Assembly: GCA_023458055.1 (NCBI GenBank)
Contig: JAEXAW010000006.1
Coordinates: 62,001-126,000 of the forward strand
Reading direction: 5' to 3'
DNA length: 64,000 nucleotides
DNA from: Pseudomonadota bacterium
GTDB lineage: Bacteria; Pseudomonadota; Alphaproteobacteria; Sphingomonadales; Sphingomonadaceae
Part shown: piece after piece, positions 47,126-55,087 of the stretch
Numbering within the stretch: the stretch's first letter is position 1
Layout of the letters: each line of letters opens with the position of its first letter
Translations under genes and position numbers: made by a program
The notes under the pieces: model-generated
Told to the model about the DNA's origin: nothing
The model's input: the letters and a program-made list of their open reading frames with translations, nothing else
Database searches by the model: none

Positions 47126-48595
47126 ATGACCAACGCATACACAGTAAAAGGCAAAACCGGGGATTGGGAGGTCGTGATCGGCCTTGAGGTCCATGCGCAG
47201 GTGACTTCCAACGCCAAGCTGTTTTCCGGGGCGGCGACGGCCTTTGGTGCGGAGCCGAATACGCAGGTGAGTCTGGTGGACGCGGCGATGCCGGGGATGC
47301 TGCCCGTGCCCAACCGCGAGTGCATCCGGCAGGCGGTGCGCACCGGCATGGCCTTGGGTGCGCAGATTAATAAATGGTCGCGCTTTGACCGCAAAAATTA
47401 TTTCTACGCCGACTTGCCGCAAGGCTATCAGATTTCGCAGCTTTATCATCCGCTGGTGGGTGAGGGGACGCTTGAGATCAGCCTCGACGAGAAGAACCCC
47501 GACGCGGCGGTCAAGACCATCGGTATCGAGCGCATCCATGTCGAGCAGGATGCGGGCAAGCTGATGCACGACCAGCACCCGACCATGTCCTATGTCGATT
47601 TGAACCGCTCCGGTGTGGCGCTCATGGAAATTGTATCCAAACCGGATATGCGCTCGCCGCAAGAGGCGGGGGCCTATTTGTCCAAACTCCGCTCGATCCT
47701 GCGCTATGTGGGCTCGTGTGATGGCAATATGGACCAAGGCTCGATGCGCGCCGATGTCAATGTTTCGGTGCGCAAACCCGGCGAACCCTTTGGCACGCGT
47801 ACCGAGACCAAGAATGTGAACTCGGTCCGCTTCGTCATGCAGGCGATTGAAAGCGAAGTGAAACGCCAGATCGCGGTGCTCGAAGAGGGCGGCGAAATCG
47901 TTCAGGAAACCCGTCTGTTCGACCCCGACAAGGGGACGACGCGGGCGATGCGCTCCAAAGAAGACGCGCATGACTATCGCTATTTCCCCGACCCCGATTT
48001 GCTGCCGCTCGAACTGGACGAAGCGTTCCTCGAAGAATGCCGCACCTCAATCCCGGAACTTCCCGATGCCAAGCGCTACCGCTATGAAGCGGCGGGGATC
48101 AGCGCCTATAACGCGAGCGTTTTAACCGCCGAGGTTGAAAGCGCGCGCTGGTTTGATGCGCTCCTCGACAAGGGAATGAAGGCTCCGGCAGCTGCCAACT
48201 GGGTAACCTCCGAACTGTTCGGTGCCTTGAACAAACGGGGCGAATCCATCGAAAACTGCCCCGTCTCACCCGAACGCGCGGCGGAATTATTGGGCCTTGT
48301 CGATGATGGCACCATTTCGGGCAGCATCGCCAAGAAGGTGTTCGAAATCATGCTCGAAACCGGCGAGGGCGCCGCAGCGATCGTGGAACGCGAAGGCCTC
48401 AAGCAAACCTCCGACACCGGTGCGATTGAAGCCGCCATCAACAAAATCCTCTCCGACAATGCGGACAAGGTCGCCGAATATAAAGGCGGCAAGGAAGCCC
48501 TGTTCGGCTTCTTCGTCGGCCAGACGATGAAAGCGATGCAGGGCAAGGCCAACCCGCAGGTGGTGAACGAGTTGCTGAAGAAGGCGTTGGGGTAA
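47126..48595 (+). CDS. gatB: Glu/Asp-tRNA amidotransferase subunit B
   Basis: 489 aa. GatB activates the misacylated tRNA by phosphorylation before transamidation. Motifs: GLEVHAQV, FDRKNYFYADLPQGYQIS, DLNRSGVALMEIVS and the C-terminal YqeY-like tail (MKAMQGKANPQVVNELL). Complete and normal in length. It is separated from gatA by higBA, which is unusual; gatB often sits close to gatA. Confidence 0.97.
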   Translation: MTNAYTVKGKTGDWEVVIGLEVHAQVTSNAKLFSGAATAFGAEPNTQVSLVDAAMPGMLPVPNRECIRQAVRTGMALGAQINKWSRFDRKNYFYADLPQGYQISQLYHPLVGEGTLEISLDEKNPDAAVKTIGIERIHVEQDAGKLMHDQHPTMSYVDLNRSGVALMEIVSKPDMRSPQEAGAYLSKLRSILRYVGSCDGNMDQGSMRADVNVSVRKPGEPFGTRTETKNVNSVRFVMQAIESEVKRQIAVLEEGGEIVQETRLFDPDKGTTRAMRSKEDAHDYRYFPDPDLLPLELDEAFLEECRTSIPELPDAKRYRYEAAGISAYNASVLTAEVESARWFDALLDKGMKAPAAANWVTSELFGALNKRGESIENCPVSPERAAELLGLVDDGTISGSIAKKVFEIMLETGEGAAAIVEREGLKQTSDTGAIEAAINKILSDNADKVAEYKGGKEALFGFFVGQTMKAMQGKANPQVVNELLKKALG

Positions 48596-48674
48596 GATTA
48601 TCGCTTCCCCTACGCCGCTTGCGGGGGAGCGTCGCTCACGATAAGCACCAAGATCGAGGCGGAAAAGCGTCGCC

Positions 48675-48872
48675 TCACTCCACCGGCGTCGTGATCTCGT
48701 CGGGGCCGCGGCCGGGGTTGTCGACGTCGCCTTGGTCGGGTTCGACTTCGGGGGGCTGGTCTTCGAGTGGGGCTTCGCGGGGGGATTCCTTGGGTGGGCT
48801 TTCCGGGGGCGATTGGGGGTTGATCTTGTCCGGCTTGGGGACAGGGTTTTCCTTGGGTTTGTCGGCCATCAT
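48675..48872 (-). CDS. Small proline-rich protein
   Basis: 65 aa. Mostly P, E, D, K and S in PxxP-type repeats (PESPPKESPREAPLED), predicted disordered, with no signal peptide. AAAGGAG lies five bases before the ATG at 48872. Its composition and codon pattern suggest a real gene, but no function is known. Confidence 0.5.
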   Translation of the reverse strand: MMADKPKENPVPKPDKINPQSPPESPPKESPREAPLEDQPPEVEPDQGDVDNPGRGPDEITTPVE

Positions 48873-48930
48873 TTAATCTCCTTTGAGTAAAGATTACGCC
48901 TGCGCGGCAGATTGGTTTCGTTGCGCGTAA

Positions 48931-49079
48931 CTCCCCTCCTGCTTGCGGGAGGGGCGGGGGTGGGTCTCGACGAGAAGGCATTGCGGCCCAAAGCCCACCC
49001 CACGCGCCTAAGAGCCTTCGCTATTGCTCGGGCCCCTAAGGCTTCGTTGCCCCTCCCGTGGACGGGAGGGGAGGGGTAC
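48931..49079. repeat. REPIN-like inverted repeat upstream of tRNA-Leu
   Basis: CTCCCCTCCTGCTTGCGGGA then GGGGCGGGGGTGGG (48931-48964) faces GCCCACCCC (48993-49001) and GCCCCTCCCGTGGACGGGAG then GGG (49049-49071). Two small hairpins at the ends and an inner inverted repeat make a compound palindrome of about 150 bp. A related C-rich hairpin lies downstream of gatB (48602-48630). The rest of the gap 48873-49242 holds no gene. Confidence 0.55.
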
Positions 49080-49242
49080 TTGGCCCATTGATGGAATTAA
49101 CCTCGAGGATGATTTGGACAAATCGAACGCCTAATGCCGCATCCGGCCCACCCCGACCGCCTTTTCCTCTGGACCGGCGCGTTGTTCCTGATATAGAGCG
49201 CGCTCGCGATTCCGCGCTCCGCGGCCTTGTGCGTGATCTGAT

Positions 49243-49327
49243 GCGGGCGTGGCGAAATTGGTAGACGCGCCAGATTTAGGTTCTGGTATCGAAAGATGTG
49301 GGGGTTCAAGTCCCTTCGCCCGCACCA
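49243..49327 (+). tRNA. tRNA-Leu (anticodon UAG)
   Basis: 85 nt including an encoded CCA. The acceptor stem is GCGGGCG / CGCCCGC. The anticodon loop TTTAGGT between CCAGA and TCTGG gives UAG, reading CUA and other CUN leucine codons. There is a long variable arm (ATCGAAAGATGT) and a T-loop GTTCAAGTC, as expected of class II tRNA-Leu. Confidence 0.95.
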
Positions 49328-49413
49328 ACCGTCACTTGCCTGCCGATCACCCGGGTGCCTGGTGCCGCTTGATCTGACATACATCCGAAGTTGACGAAAG
49401 CGTAAGTGAAGCG

Positions 49414-50967
49414 ATGAAGATTGTTGAGACGTTGAACGAAGGGCTGAAGCGCGCCTACACCCTGACCATTACCGCCAAGGATATCGATGCCGAGGTCGAT
49501 CAGGAGCTGAAGCGGATTGCGCCGCAGGTCCGCATGCCGGGTTTCCGTCCGGGTAAGGTGCCCGCCAATCTCGTCCGCAAGATGCACGGCGAAGCGCTCC
49601 AGCAGGATGCGCTCAACAAGTCGGTGCAAGACGGCATCCAGAAGCTGCTCGCCGACCACAAGCTGCGCCCCGCGATGCAGCCTTCGGTTGAACTTGGCGA
49701 AGGCTATGCGCCGGGCAAGGACGCCGAACTCAAGGTTGAAATGGAAGTATTGCCGGTCATCCAAACGCCGAGCATCGAGGGCCTGAAGCTGGAACGTCTC
49801 ACCGCGCCGGTTGACGACAAGGCGGTGGACGCCGCTGTTCAGCGCATTGCGGATTCGCAGAAAAGCTATGAAACCGCCGCCAAGAGCCACAAAGCTGTCG
49901 AAGGCGACCAGGTTGTGATCGACTTTGAAGGCAAGGTTGACGGCGTGCCGTTCGATGGCGGCAAGGGCGAAGGCATGGGCGTGGTGATCGGTTCGGGTCA
50001 GCTCATCCCCGGCTTTGAAGATCAGCTGGTTGGCGTCAAAGCCAACGACGAAAAGCAGCTCAATGTGACCTTCCCGGCCGATTATGGCGCGGAGCATCTC
50101 GCTGGCAAGCCTGCGACCTTTGATATCGTTGTCGCCGAAGTCAAAACGCCCGTCGACACCAAGGCGGATGATGCCTTTGCCAAGTCGCTGGGGCTTGAAG
50201 GTATCGACCAGCTGCGCGACCTCGTCAAAGGGCAGGTCGAGCAGGAGCATAATGGCCTTACCCGCACTTATATGAAGCGCAAGCTGCTCGACCAGCTCGC
50301 CGACGCGCATGATTTTGACGTGCCGCCCTCGATGGTCGAAGCCGAATTCAACCAGATCTGGCAGCAGCTCGAGCATGAAGCGAGCCATGAGGAAGACCCC
50401 GAAGCCGCGCGCAAGGAAATCGAAAAGGATCGCGACGATTATCACAATATCGCGGTGCGCCGCGTGCGTCTCGGCCTGCTCCTCTCCGAAATCGGCCAGG
50501 CCAATGGCGTTGAAGTGAGCCAGCAGGAAATGTCGCGCCTGATCATGCAGGCGGCGCAACAATATGGCCCGCAGGACCGGGAACGCTTCATCCAATATGT
50601 TCAGCAGGACCCGATGGCCGCTGCTCAGCTGCGCGCGCCGCTGTATGAAGACAAGGTCGTCGACTTCCTGTTCGACAAGGCCGACATCAGTGACCGAGAA
50701 GTGAGCCGGGAAGATTTGGAAGCCGCGATCGAGAGCGAAGACGGCCATGTCCACGGCCCCGATTGCGACCATGATCATGGCGATAAGCCCAAGAAGGCTC
50801 CCGCCAAGAAGGCAGCAGCCAAGAAGGACGAGCCCAAGGCTGATGCCAAAAAAGCGGAAGCCAAGCCCGCCGCCAAGGCTGAAAAAGCCGCGCCCGCCAA
50901 GAAGGCCGCGGAACCCAAAGCGGACAAGGCGGCTCCCGCCAAGAAGGCCGCGCCCAAGAAAAAATAA
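49414..50967 (+). CDS. tig: Trigger factor with His- and Lys/Ala-rich C-terminal tail
   Basis: 517 aa, about 85 longer than E. coli. N-terminal ribosome-binding domain with the signature GFRPGKVP; PPIase domain at about 150-245 (VIDFEGKVDGVPFDGG ... LIPGFEDQL); helical substrate-cradle domain up to about 440. From residue 445 a tail of 73 residues starts HVHGPDCDHDHG and continues with many KKA, PAKKA and AEAK repeats, like histone-like tails. The tail's role is unknown; metal binding by the His/Cys part is possible. Confidence 0.95.
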   Translation: MKIVETLNEGLKRAYTLTITAKDIDAEVDQELKRIAPQVRMPGFRPGKVPANLVRKMHGEALQQDALNKSVQDGIQKLLADHKLRPAMQPSVELGEGYAPGKDAELKVEMEVLPVIQTPSIEGLKLERLTAPVDDKAVDAAVQRIADSQKSYETAAKSHKAVEGDQVVIDFEGKVDGVPFDGGKGEGMGVVIGSGQLIPGFEDQLVGVKANDEKQLNVTFPADYGAEHLAGKPATFDIVVAEVKTPVDTKADDAFAKSLGLEGIDQLRDLVKGQVEQEHNGLTRTYMKRKLLDQLADAHDFDVPPSMVEAEFNQIWQQLEHEASHEEDPEAARKEIEKDRDDYHNIAVRRVRLGLLLSEIGQANGVEVSQQEMSRLIMQAAQQYGPQDRERFIQYVQQDPMAAAQLRAPLYEDKVVDFLFDKADISDREVSREDLEAAIESEDGHVHGPDCDHDHGDKPKKAPAKKAAAKKDEPKADAKKAEAKPAAKAEKAAPAKKAAEPKADKAAPAKKAAPKKK

Positions 50968-50989
50968 TCTGGCAGCGATCATTATGATC

Positions 50990-51027
50990 AAAGGGCGGGG
51001 AGAGTTACTACTCTTCCCGCCCTTTTT
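50990..51027 (+). terminator. Rho-independent terminator of tig
   Basis: AAAGGGCGGGGAGAG, loop TTACTA, CTCTTCCCGCCCTTTTTT: a stem of about 14 pairs followed by a run of T. Confidence 0.85.
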
Positions 51028-51223
51028 TGTCTTGCTGGCTGCGCTTTGCTGACGTTTTACGGCCCTAGCCAAAGTAATGGTATGTTATTCTATTACATAA
51101 TACTGTTGCAAAATTGGCACGCGGTGCGTCATATTATTTCACTTTCGTGTAAAACTACTTACTATTGCAACGATCTTCTGGTCTGATCCTGCGGTTATTA
51201 TTTAACATATGTAGGGAGGATTT

Positions 51224-54091
51224 ATGCGATCGGTTAAACAGGCCATCTTGCTTGGCGCGTCCTTGCTGGCTTTTTCGGTTCCGGCGACAGCGCAGGCGCA
51301 AGATACAGTCGACGAGACAGCAAGTGCCGCGGATGAACAAGGGGCAATTGTCGTTACCGGCTCGCGCATCCGTCGCAACCCGCTGGATCAGGAAGCACCG
51401 GTCGTTTTTGTCGACAAGAGCGACATTGAGCGCACGGGTCTGACCTCGGTTGCGGATGTCCTCCAGCGCCTGCCAAGTTCAGGCGGCGCGCTCAACTCCA
51501 AATTCAACAATAGCGGTAATAGCGGCAACCCGCCCGACGGTGGCGGTGTGGGCGCTGGGTCTGCCGAAGTTGATCTGCGCTATCTTGGTGCCAAGCGCAC
51601 GCTGGTGCTGGTGGATGGCCTGCGCTGGGTCAACGGCGCGTCCGCGTCCGGTGTGCCGGGTTCGACCGACCTCAACACCATCCCTGAAAGCATGATCGAG
51701 CGGATCGAGGTGCTGCAGGATGGCGCATCGTCCATTTACGGGTCAGACGCGATTGCGGGCGTCGTCAACATCATCACCAAAACCGGCCAGCGCGGTCTGC
51801 AAGCGTCCGCACAGCACGGCATCTATCAAGAGGGTGATGGTTTTACCCAAAGCTATAATCTGAGCTGGGGTAACGGCACCGACGGGCCGACCAAGATTGT
51901 CGTCGGCGCGGGCTATACCAATCAGCATAGCGTAATGGCCGCTGACCGCAGCATTTCGCAATTCCCGACGCCGGGCACGACCGCATGCGATAGTTCGTGC
52001 AGCAGCTATACGCCGCGCGGCCGTTTCATCCTCAATCTCGGCGGTGGTACCCAGAACTGGACGCTGATCCAGCCGGTCATTGGTCGCCCGACCACCCCGG
52101 CTGATTTCAAGCCGTTCACCGTCGCGGACCGGTTCAACTTTGCGCCCTATAACTATTTCCTGACGCCGAGCGAGCGTTATGGCGGTTTCATCCGCGCCGA
52201 GCATGATTTCGGCAATGTGAAGTTTACCGCGAAGGGCGTCTATAACCACCGCGAATCCAAGAACCAGGCCGCGCCGCTGCCGCTCGGCGTTGGTCCCGAT
52301 TTCGGTATCGGGACTCTTCAGGGCCGCATCTCGATTGATGCAACCAATCCCTATAATCCGTTCGGGCAGACACTCGAATCCGGCTTCAACGCAGACGGCA
52401 CGCCGAGTGGACGGACCGCGACCTATACCGCCATCTATCGTCGCTTTGTCGAAGGTGGACCGCGCCGCTTTGCGCAGAAGGTCGATACTTATTACGGGTC
52501 GGCCACCCTCGATGGCAGCTTTGATATGGGCAGCCACAAATGGTATTGGGATGTCAACGGCATTTACGGCAAGAACAAGGCCAAGCAGACCATGCTCGGC
52601 AACGTTGATATGTCGAAAATGGCGGTGGCCTTGGGCCCGCTTGCAACCTGTCAGGCAACGGCCGGCTGTGTGCCGTTCAATATTTTCGGCGGGGCAGGGT
52701 CGATCAGCCAGGCGATGCTCGATTATGTGACCTTTGAACAAAATGACAGTTCGAGCCAGCGTATGTGGGGCGCCAGCGCCAACGTCAGCGGTGGTTTGTT
52801 TGATCTGCCCGGCGGCGAACTTGGCCTTGCTTTGGGTGCAGAGCATCGCAACCTCAAAGGCCGTTTCGATCCCGATCCGGTCGTAACCGCAGGCTTTTCG
52901 GCGGACATTCCCGCACTTCCCACCAAGGGCGGCTATAGCGTCAACGAATTTTACGGGGAGTTGAATGCGCCCCTGTTCCGCGATGCACCCTTTGCCAACT
53001 TGCTCGAACTGTCGTTCGCCGCGCGCCATTCGGCCTATAATGTCGCGAACAGCAACCAGAGCTTTTCGGCGACCACGCTGAAGGCCGCAGCCAATTGGAA
53101 GCCTTTTGCCGATCTGCGTATTCGTGGCGGTTGGGCGCAAGGATTTCGCGCGCCCTCCATCGGCGAACTGTTCGGCACCCCCTCGCGCTTCGACCAGGGT
53201 ATCCAAGACCCCTGTTCGGGCATGACCGCGGCAACGCCGGCTGCGATCCGTACCAATTGTATCGCCGACGGGGTTCCGGCCAATAACAGCTATGTGCAGG
53301 CCAACAGCCAGCTTTCCGTGACCACCGGCGGCAACATCGCGCTGCAGCCGGAAAAATCACGGGGCTGGAACGCAGGCTTTGTCTATAGCCCCGGCTGGGC
53401 CAAGCGGCTGTCGCTTGAAGTCAATTATTACGACATCAAGATCAAGAAAGCGATCGACACAATTGACGCGGAGACCTTGCTCAACCGCTGTGCCGAGCAG
53501 GGCGATCAGCTGAGCTGCGATGCCGTCACCCGCACGCCATCGGGCGCGGTTGATACGATTGCGGGCGTGCTCCAGAATATCGGCGGCATCAAAACGCGCG
53601 GGATCGACGCAACGTTTAACTATCGCTCGCCGGATTTGGGTGGCGGTACGCTCGGCCTGTTCTGGACCAACAACTGGTTGCTCGATTATAAGGTGACGGT
53701 CCCGGCGACCACCGGCTTCACCACGATCCAGCGGCGCGGTACCGAACGTGGCTCGCCGGATCAGGCTTGGCCCAAATATAAGTCGACCGGAACGCTCGAC
53801 TGGACCGCTGACGAATGGGCAGCATCGGTTACCGGCCGTTATATCGGCAGCGTAACCGAAGTGTGGAACGGCACGCCCAAGAAGTTCGGCTCGACCTTCT
53901 ACACCGACATGCAACTGCGCTGGATGCCGAAAATCGATGGCGACAAGAGCTTCGGCTTTACCCTTGGCGTCAACAATCTGTTCGACAAGGATCCGCCGGC
54001 TTGTTTCAGCTGCAGCCTCAACAATTATGATCCGACCACTTATGATATTCCTGGCCGGTTCTTCTATTTGCGGGTGAATTTCGGCCTGTAA
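51224..54091 (+). CDS. Large TonB-dependent receptor
   Basis: 955 aa. Signal peptide (ILLGASLLAFSVPATAQAQ), TonB box-like GAIVVTGSRI, plug domain (LGAKRTLVLVDGLRWV; GASSIYGSDAIAGVVNIIT) and a long barrel with many NxxNPFG-type and YDIKI turns. It belongs to the class with the SRI-R-P start of the plug, common in sphingomonads for oligosaccharides or peptides, though no enzyme genes adjoin it. GGAGG precedes the ATG. The 160-bp upstream region is AT-rich and unlike its neighbours, suggesting regulatory sites or horizontal origin. Two terminators bracket it. Confidence 0.9.
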   Translation: MRSVKQAILLGASLLAFSVPATAQAQDTVDETASAADEQGAIVVTGSRIRRNPLDQEAPVVFVDKSDIERTGLTSVADVLQRLPSSGGALNSKFNNSGNSGNPPDGGGVGAGSAEVDLRYLGAKRTLVLVDGLRWVNGASASGVPGSTDLNTIPESMIERIEVLQDGASSIYGSDAIAGVVNIITKTGQRGLQASAQHGIYQEGDGFTQSYNLSWGNGTDGPTKIVVGAGYTNQHSVMAADRSISQFPTPGTTACDSSCSSYTPRGRFILNLGGGTQNWTLIQPVIGRPTTPADFKPFTVADRFNFAPYNYFLTPSERYGGFIRAEHDFGNVKFTAKGVYNHRESKNQAAPLPLGVGPDFGIGTLQGRISIDATNPYNPFGQTLESGFNADGTPSGRTATYTAIYRRFVEGGPRRFAQKVDTYYGSATLDGSFDMGSHKWYWDVNGIYGKNKAKQTMLGNVDMSKMAVALGPLATCQATAGCVPFNIFGGAGSISQAMLDYVTFEQNDSSSQRMWGASANVSGGLFDLPGGELGLALGAEHRNLKGRFDPDPVVTAGFSADIPALPTKGGYSVNEFYGELNAPLFRDAPFANLLELSFAARHSAYNVANSNQSFSATTLKAAANWKPFADLRIRGGWAQGFRAPSIGELFGTPSRFDQGIQDPCSGMTAATPAAIRTNCIADGVPANNSYVQANSQLSVTTGGNIALQPEKSRGWNAGFVYSPGWAKRLSLEVNYYDIKIKKAIDTIDAETLLNRCAEQGDQLSCDAVTRTPSGAVDTIAGVLQNIGGIKTRGIDATFNYRSPDLGGGTLGLFWTNNWLLDYKVTVPATTGFTTIQRRGTERGSPDQAWPKYKSTGTLDWTADEWAASVTGRYIGSVTEVWNGTPKKFGSTFYTDMQLRWMPKIDGDKSFGFTLGVNNLFDKDPPACFSCSLNNYDPTTYDIPGRFFYLRVNFGL

Positions 54092-54117
54092 GCCGGATAT
54101 CCGTTTGAAAGATTGGG

Positions 54118-54154
54118 AAAGGCGAGGGGGATTAACCACCCTCTCGCCTTTTTC
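54118..54154 (+). terminator. Rho-independent terminator of the TonB receptor gene
   Basis: AAAGGCGAGGGGG, short loop, CCCTCTCGCCTTTTTC; stem of about 12 pairs and a T-run. Confidence 0.75.
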
Positions 54155-54180
54155 TTTTGCTCCCGCTGTGCCACAAGCCC

Positions 54181-54207
54181 CTTGACCCTTTGGCACCGGC
54201 ACCCAAT
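54181..54207 (+). promoter_or_regulatory. Sigma-32-like promoter of clpP
   Basis: CTTGAC at 54181-54186 and CCCAAT at 54202-54207, separated by 15 bp, about 40 bp ahead of the clpP start. This resembles the heat-shock pattern CTTGAA - 13 to 15 - CCCCAT. Confidence 0.45.
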
Positions 54208-54246
54208 GTTGGGCGTCGGGCTAAATTTTCAAATCACAGGATATTT

Positions 54247-54909
54247 ATGACGAATTCGATCTATGATCCGACCAACGCACTGGTGCCGATTGTTATTGAA
54301 CAATCGACGCGCGGCGAACGCAGCTTCGATATTTTCTCGCGCCTTTTGCGCGAACGGATCGTGTTCGTGAACGGACCGGTGGAAGATAATATGGCCGCGC
54401 TGATTGTGGCGCAGCTGTTGTTCCTCGAATCGGAAAATCCGAAAAAGGACATCTATATGTATATCAACTCGCCGGGCGGTGTGGTGACGGCGGGCATGGC
54501 GATCCATGACACGATGCAATATATCCGCCCGCGCGTCGGCACGGTGTGCATCGGTCAGGCGGCTTCGATGGGCTCGTTCCTCCTCGCGGCAGGTGAACCG
54601 GGGATGCGCGTTGCGCTCACCAACGCGCGCATCATGGTGCACCAGCCTTCGGGCGGCGCACAGGGCAAGGCGTCGGACATCGAAATCCAGGCCAAGGAAA
54701 TCCTGCGTATCCGCGCGCGCATGAACGCGCTGTACCAGAAATATACCGGTCAGCCGCTCGAGGCGATTGAAAAGGCGATGGACCGCGATACCTTCCTCGA
54801 AGCCGAAGAAGCCAAAGCGTTCGGTCTCGTCGATCAGGTATTCGACCAGCGTCCGAAGGCATCGGAAGATACGACCTCGGATCAAAGCGCGGATAAGCCC
54901 AAGGAGTAA
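54247..54909 (+). CDS. clpP: ATP-dependent Clp protease proteolytic subunit
   Basis: 220 aa. Catalytic Ser107 (GQAASMGS), His132 (MVHQPSGG) and Asp181 (DRDTF) are present. ClpP tetradecamers degrade proteins unfolded by ClpX or ClpA. The ATG at 54247 is chosen from the family start. It lies 178 bp before clpX in the standard order. Confidence 0.97.
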   Translation: MTNSIYDPTNALVPIVIEQSTRGERSFDIFSRLLRERIVFVNGPVEDNMAALIVAQLLFLESENPKKDIYMYINSPGGVVTAGMAIHDTMQYIRPRVGTVCIGQAASMGSFLLAAGEPGMRVALTNARIMVHQPSGGAQGKASDIEIQAKEILRIRARMNALYQKYTGQPLEAIEKAMDRDTFLEAEEAKAFGLVDQVFDQRPKASEDTTSDQSADKPKE

Positions 54910-54982
54910 TTGGCCCGCATACGCCGCCATGCGTGATCTTTGTGAACTTTGAGCGAAGGTCGGCCGCGGGGTAAAATATCAG

Positions 54983-55013
54983 GCGGTCAATGGGCATAGG
55001 CTCAATTGACCGC
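54983..55013 (+). repeat. Hairpin between clpP and clpX
   Basis: GCGGTCAAT (54983-54991) and ATTGACCGC (55005-55013) are a perfect 9-bp inverted repeat with a 13-bp loop. There is no T-run, so it may slow or process the transcript rather than end it. Confidence 0.4.
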
Positions 55014-55036
55014 TTGAATTATGACAATTGCCCGAT
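55013..55036 (+). promoter_or_regulatory. Possible sigma-32-like promoter of clpX
   Basis: CTTGAA (55013-55018), 12-bp spacer, CCCGAT (55031-55036), 52 bp before the clpX start. Spacing is one base short of the usual range. Confidence 0.3.
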
Positions 55037-55087
55037 AGGATGGGCGCTGCTTCGCCGGAATTGCGGCGCGGCAGTTGAAGGATAGGT

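Noticed and set aside
49306..51072. 588-codon open frame on the minus strand, across trigger factor
   Set aside because: It lies entirely opposite tig and its composition follows the tig codon pattern. No start context or recognisable domain supports it.
51114..51128. Sigma-54-like sequence TTGGCAC ... TGC upstream of a TonB receptor
   Set aside because: The GG to GC distance is two bases too short for a -24/-12 promoter.
51743..53206. 487-codon open frame opposite the TonB receptor
   Set aside because: Antisense shadow of a GC-rich gene; no motif and no ribosome site.
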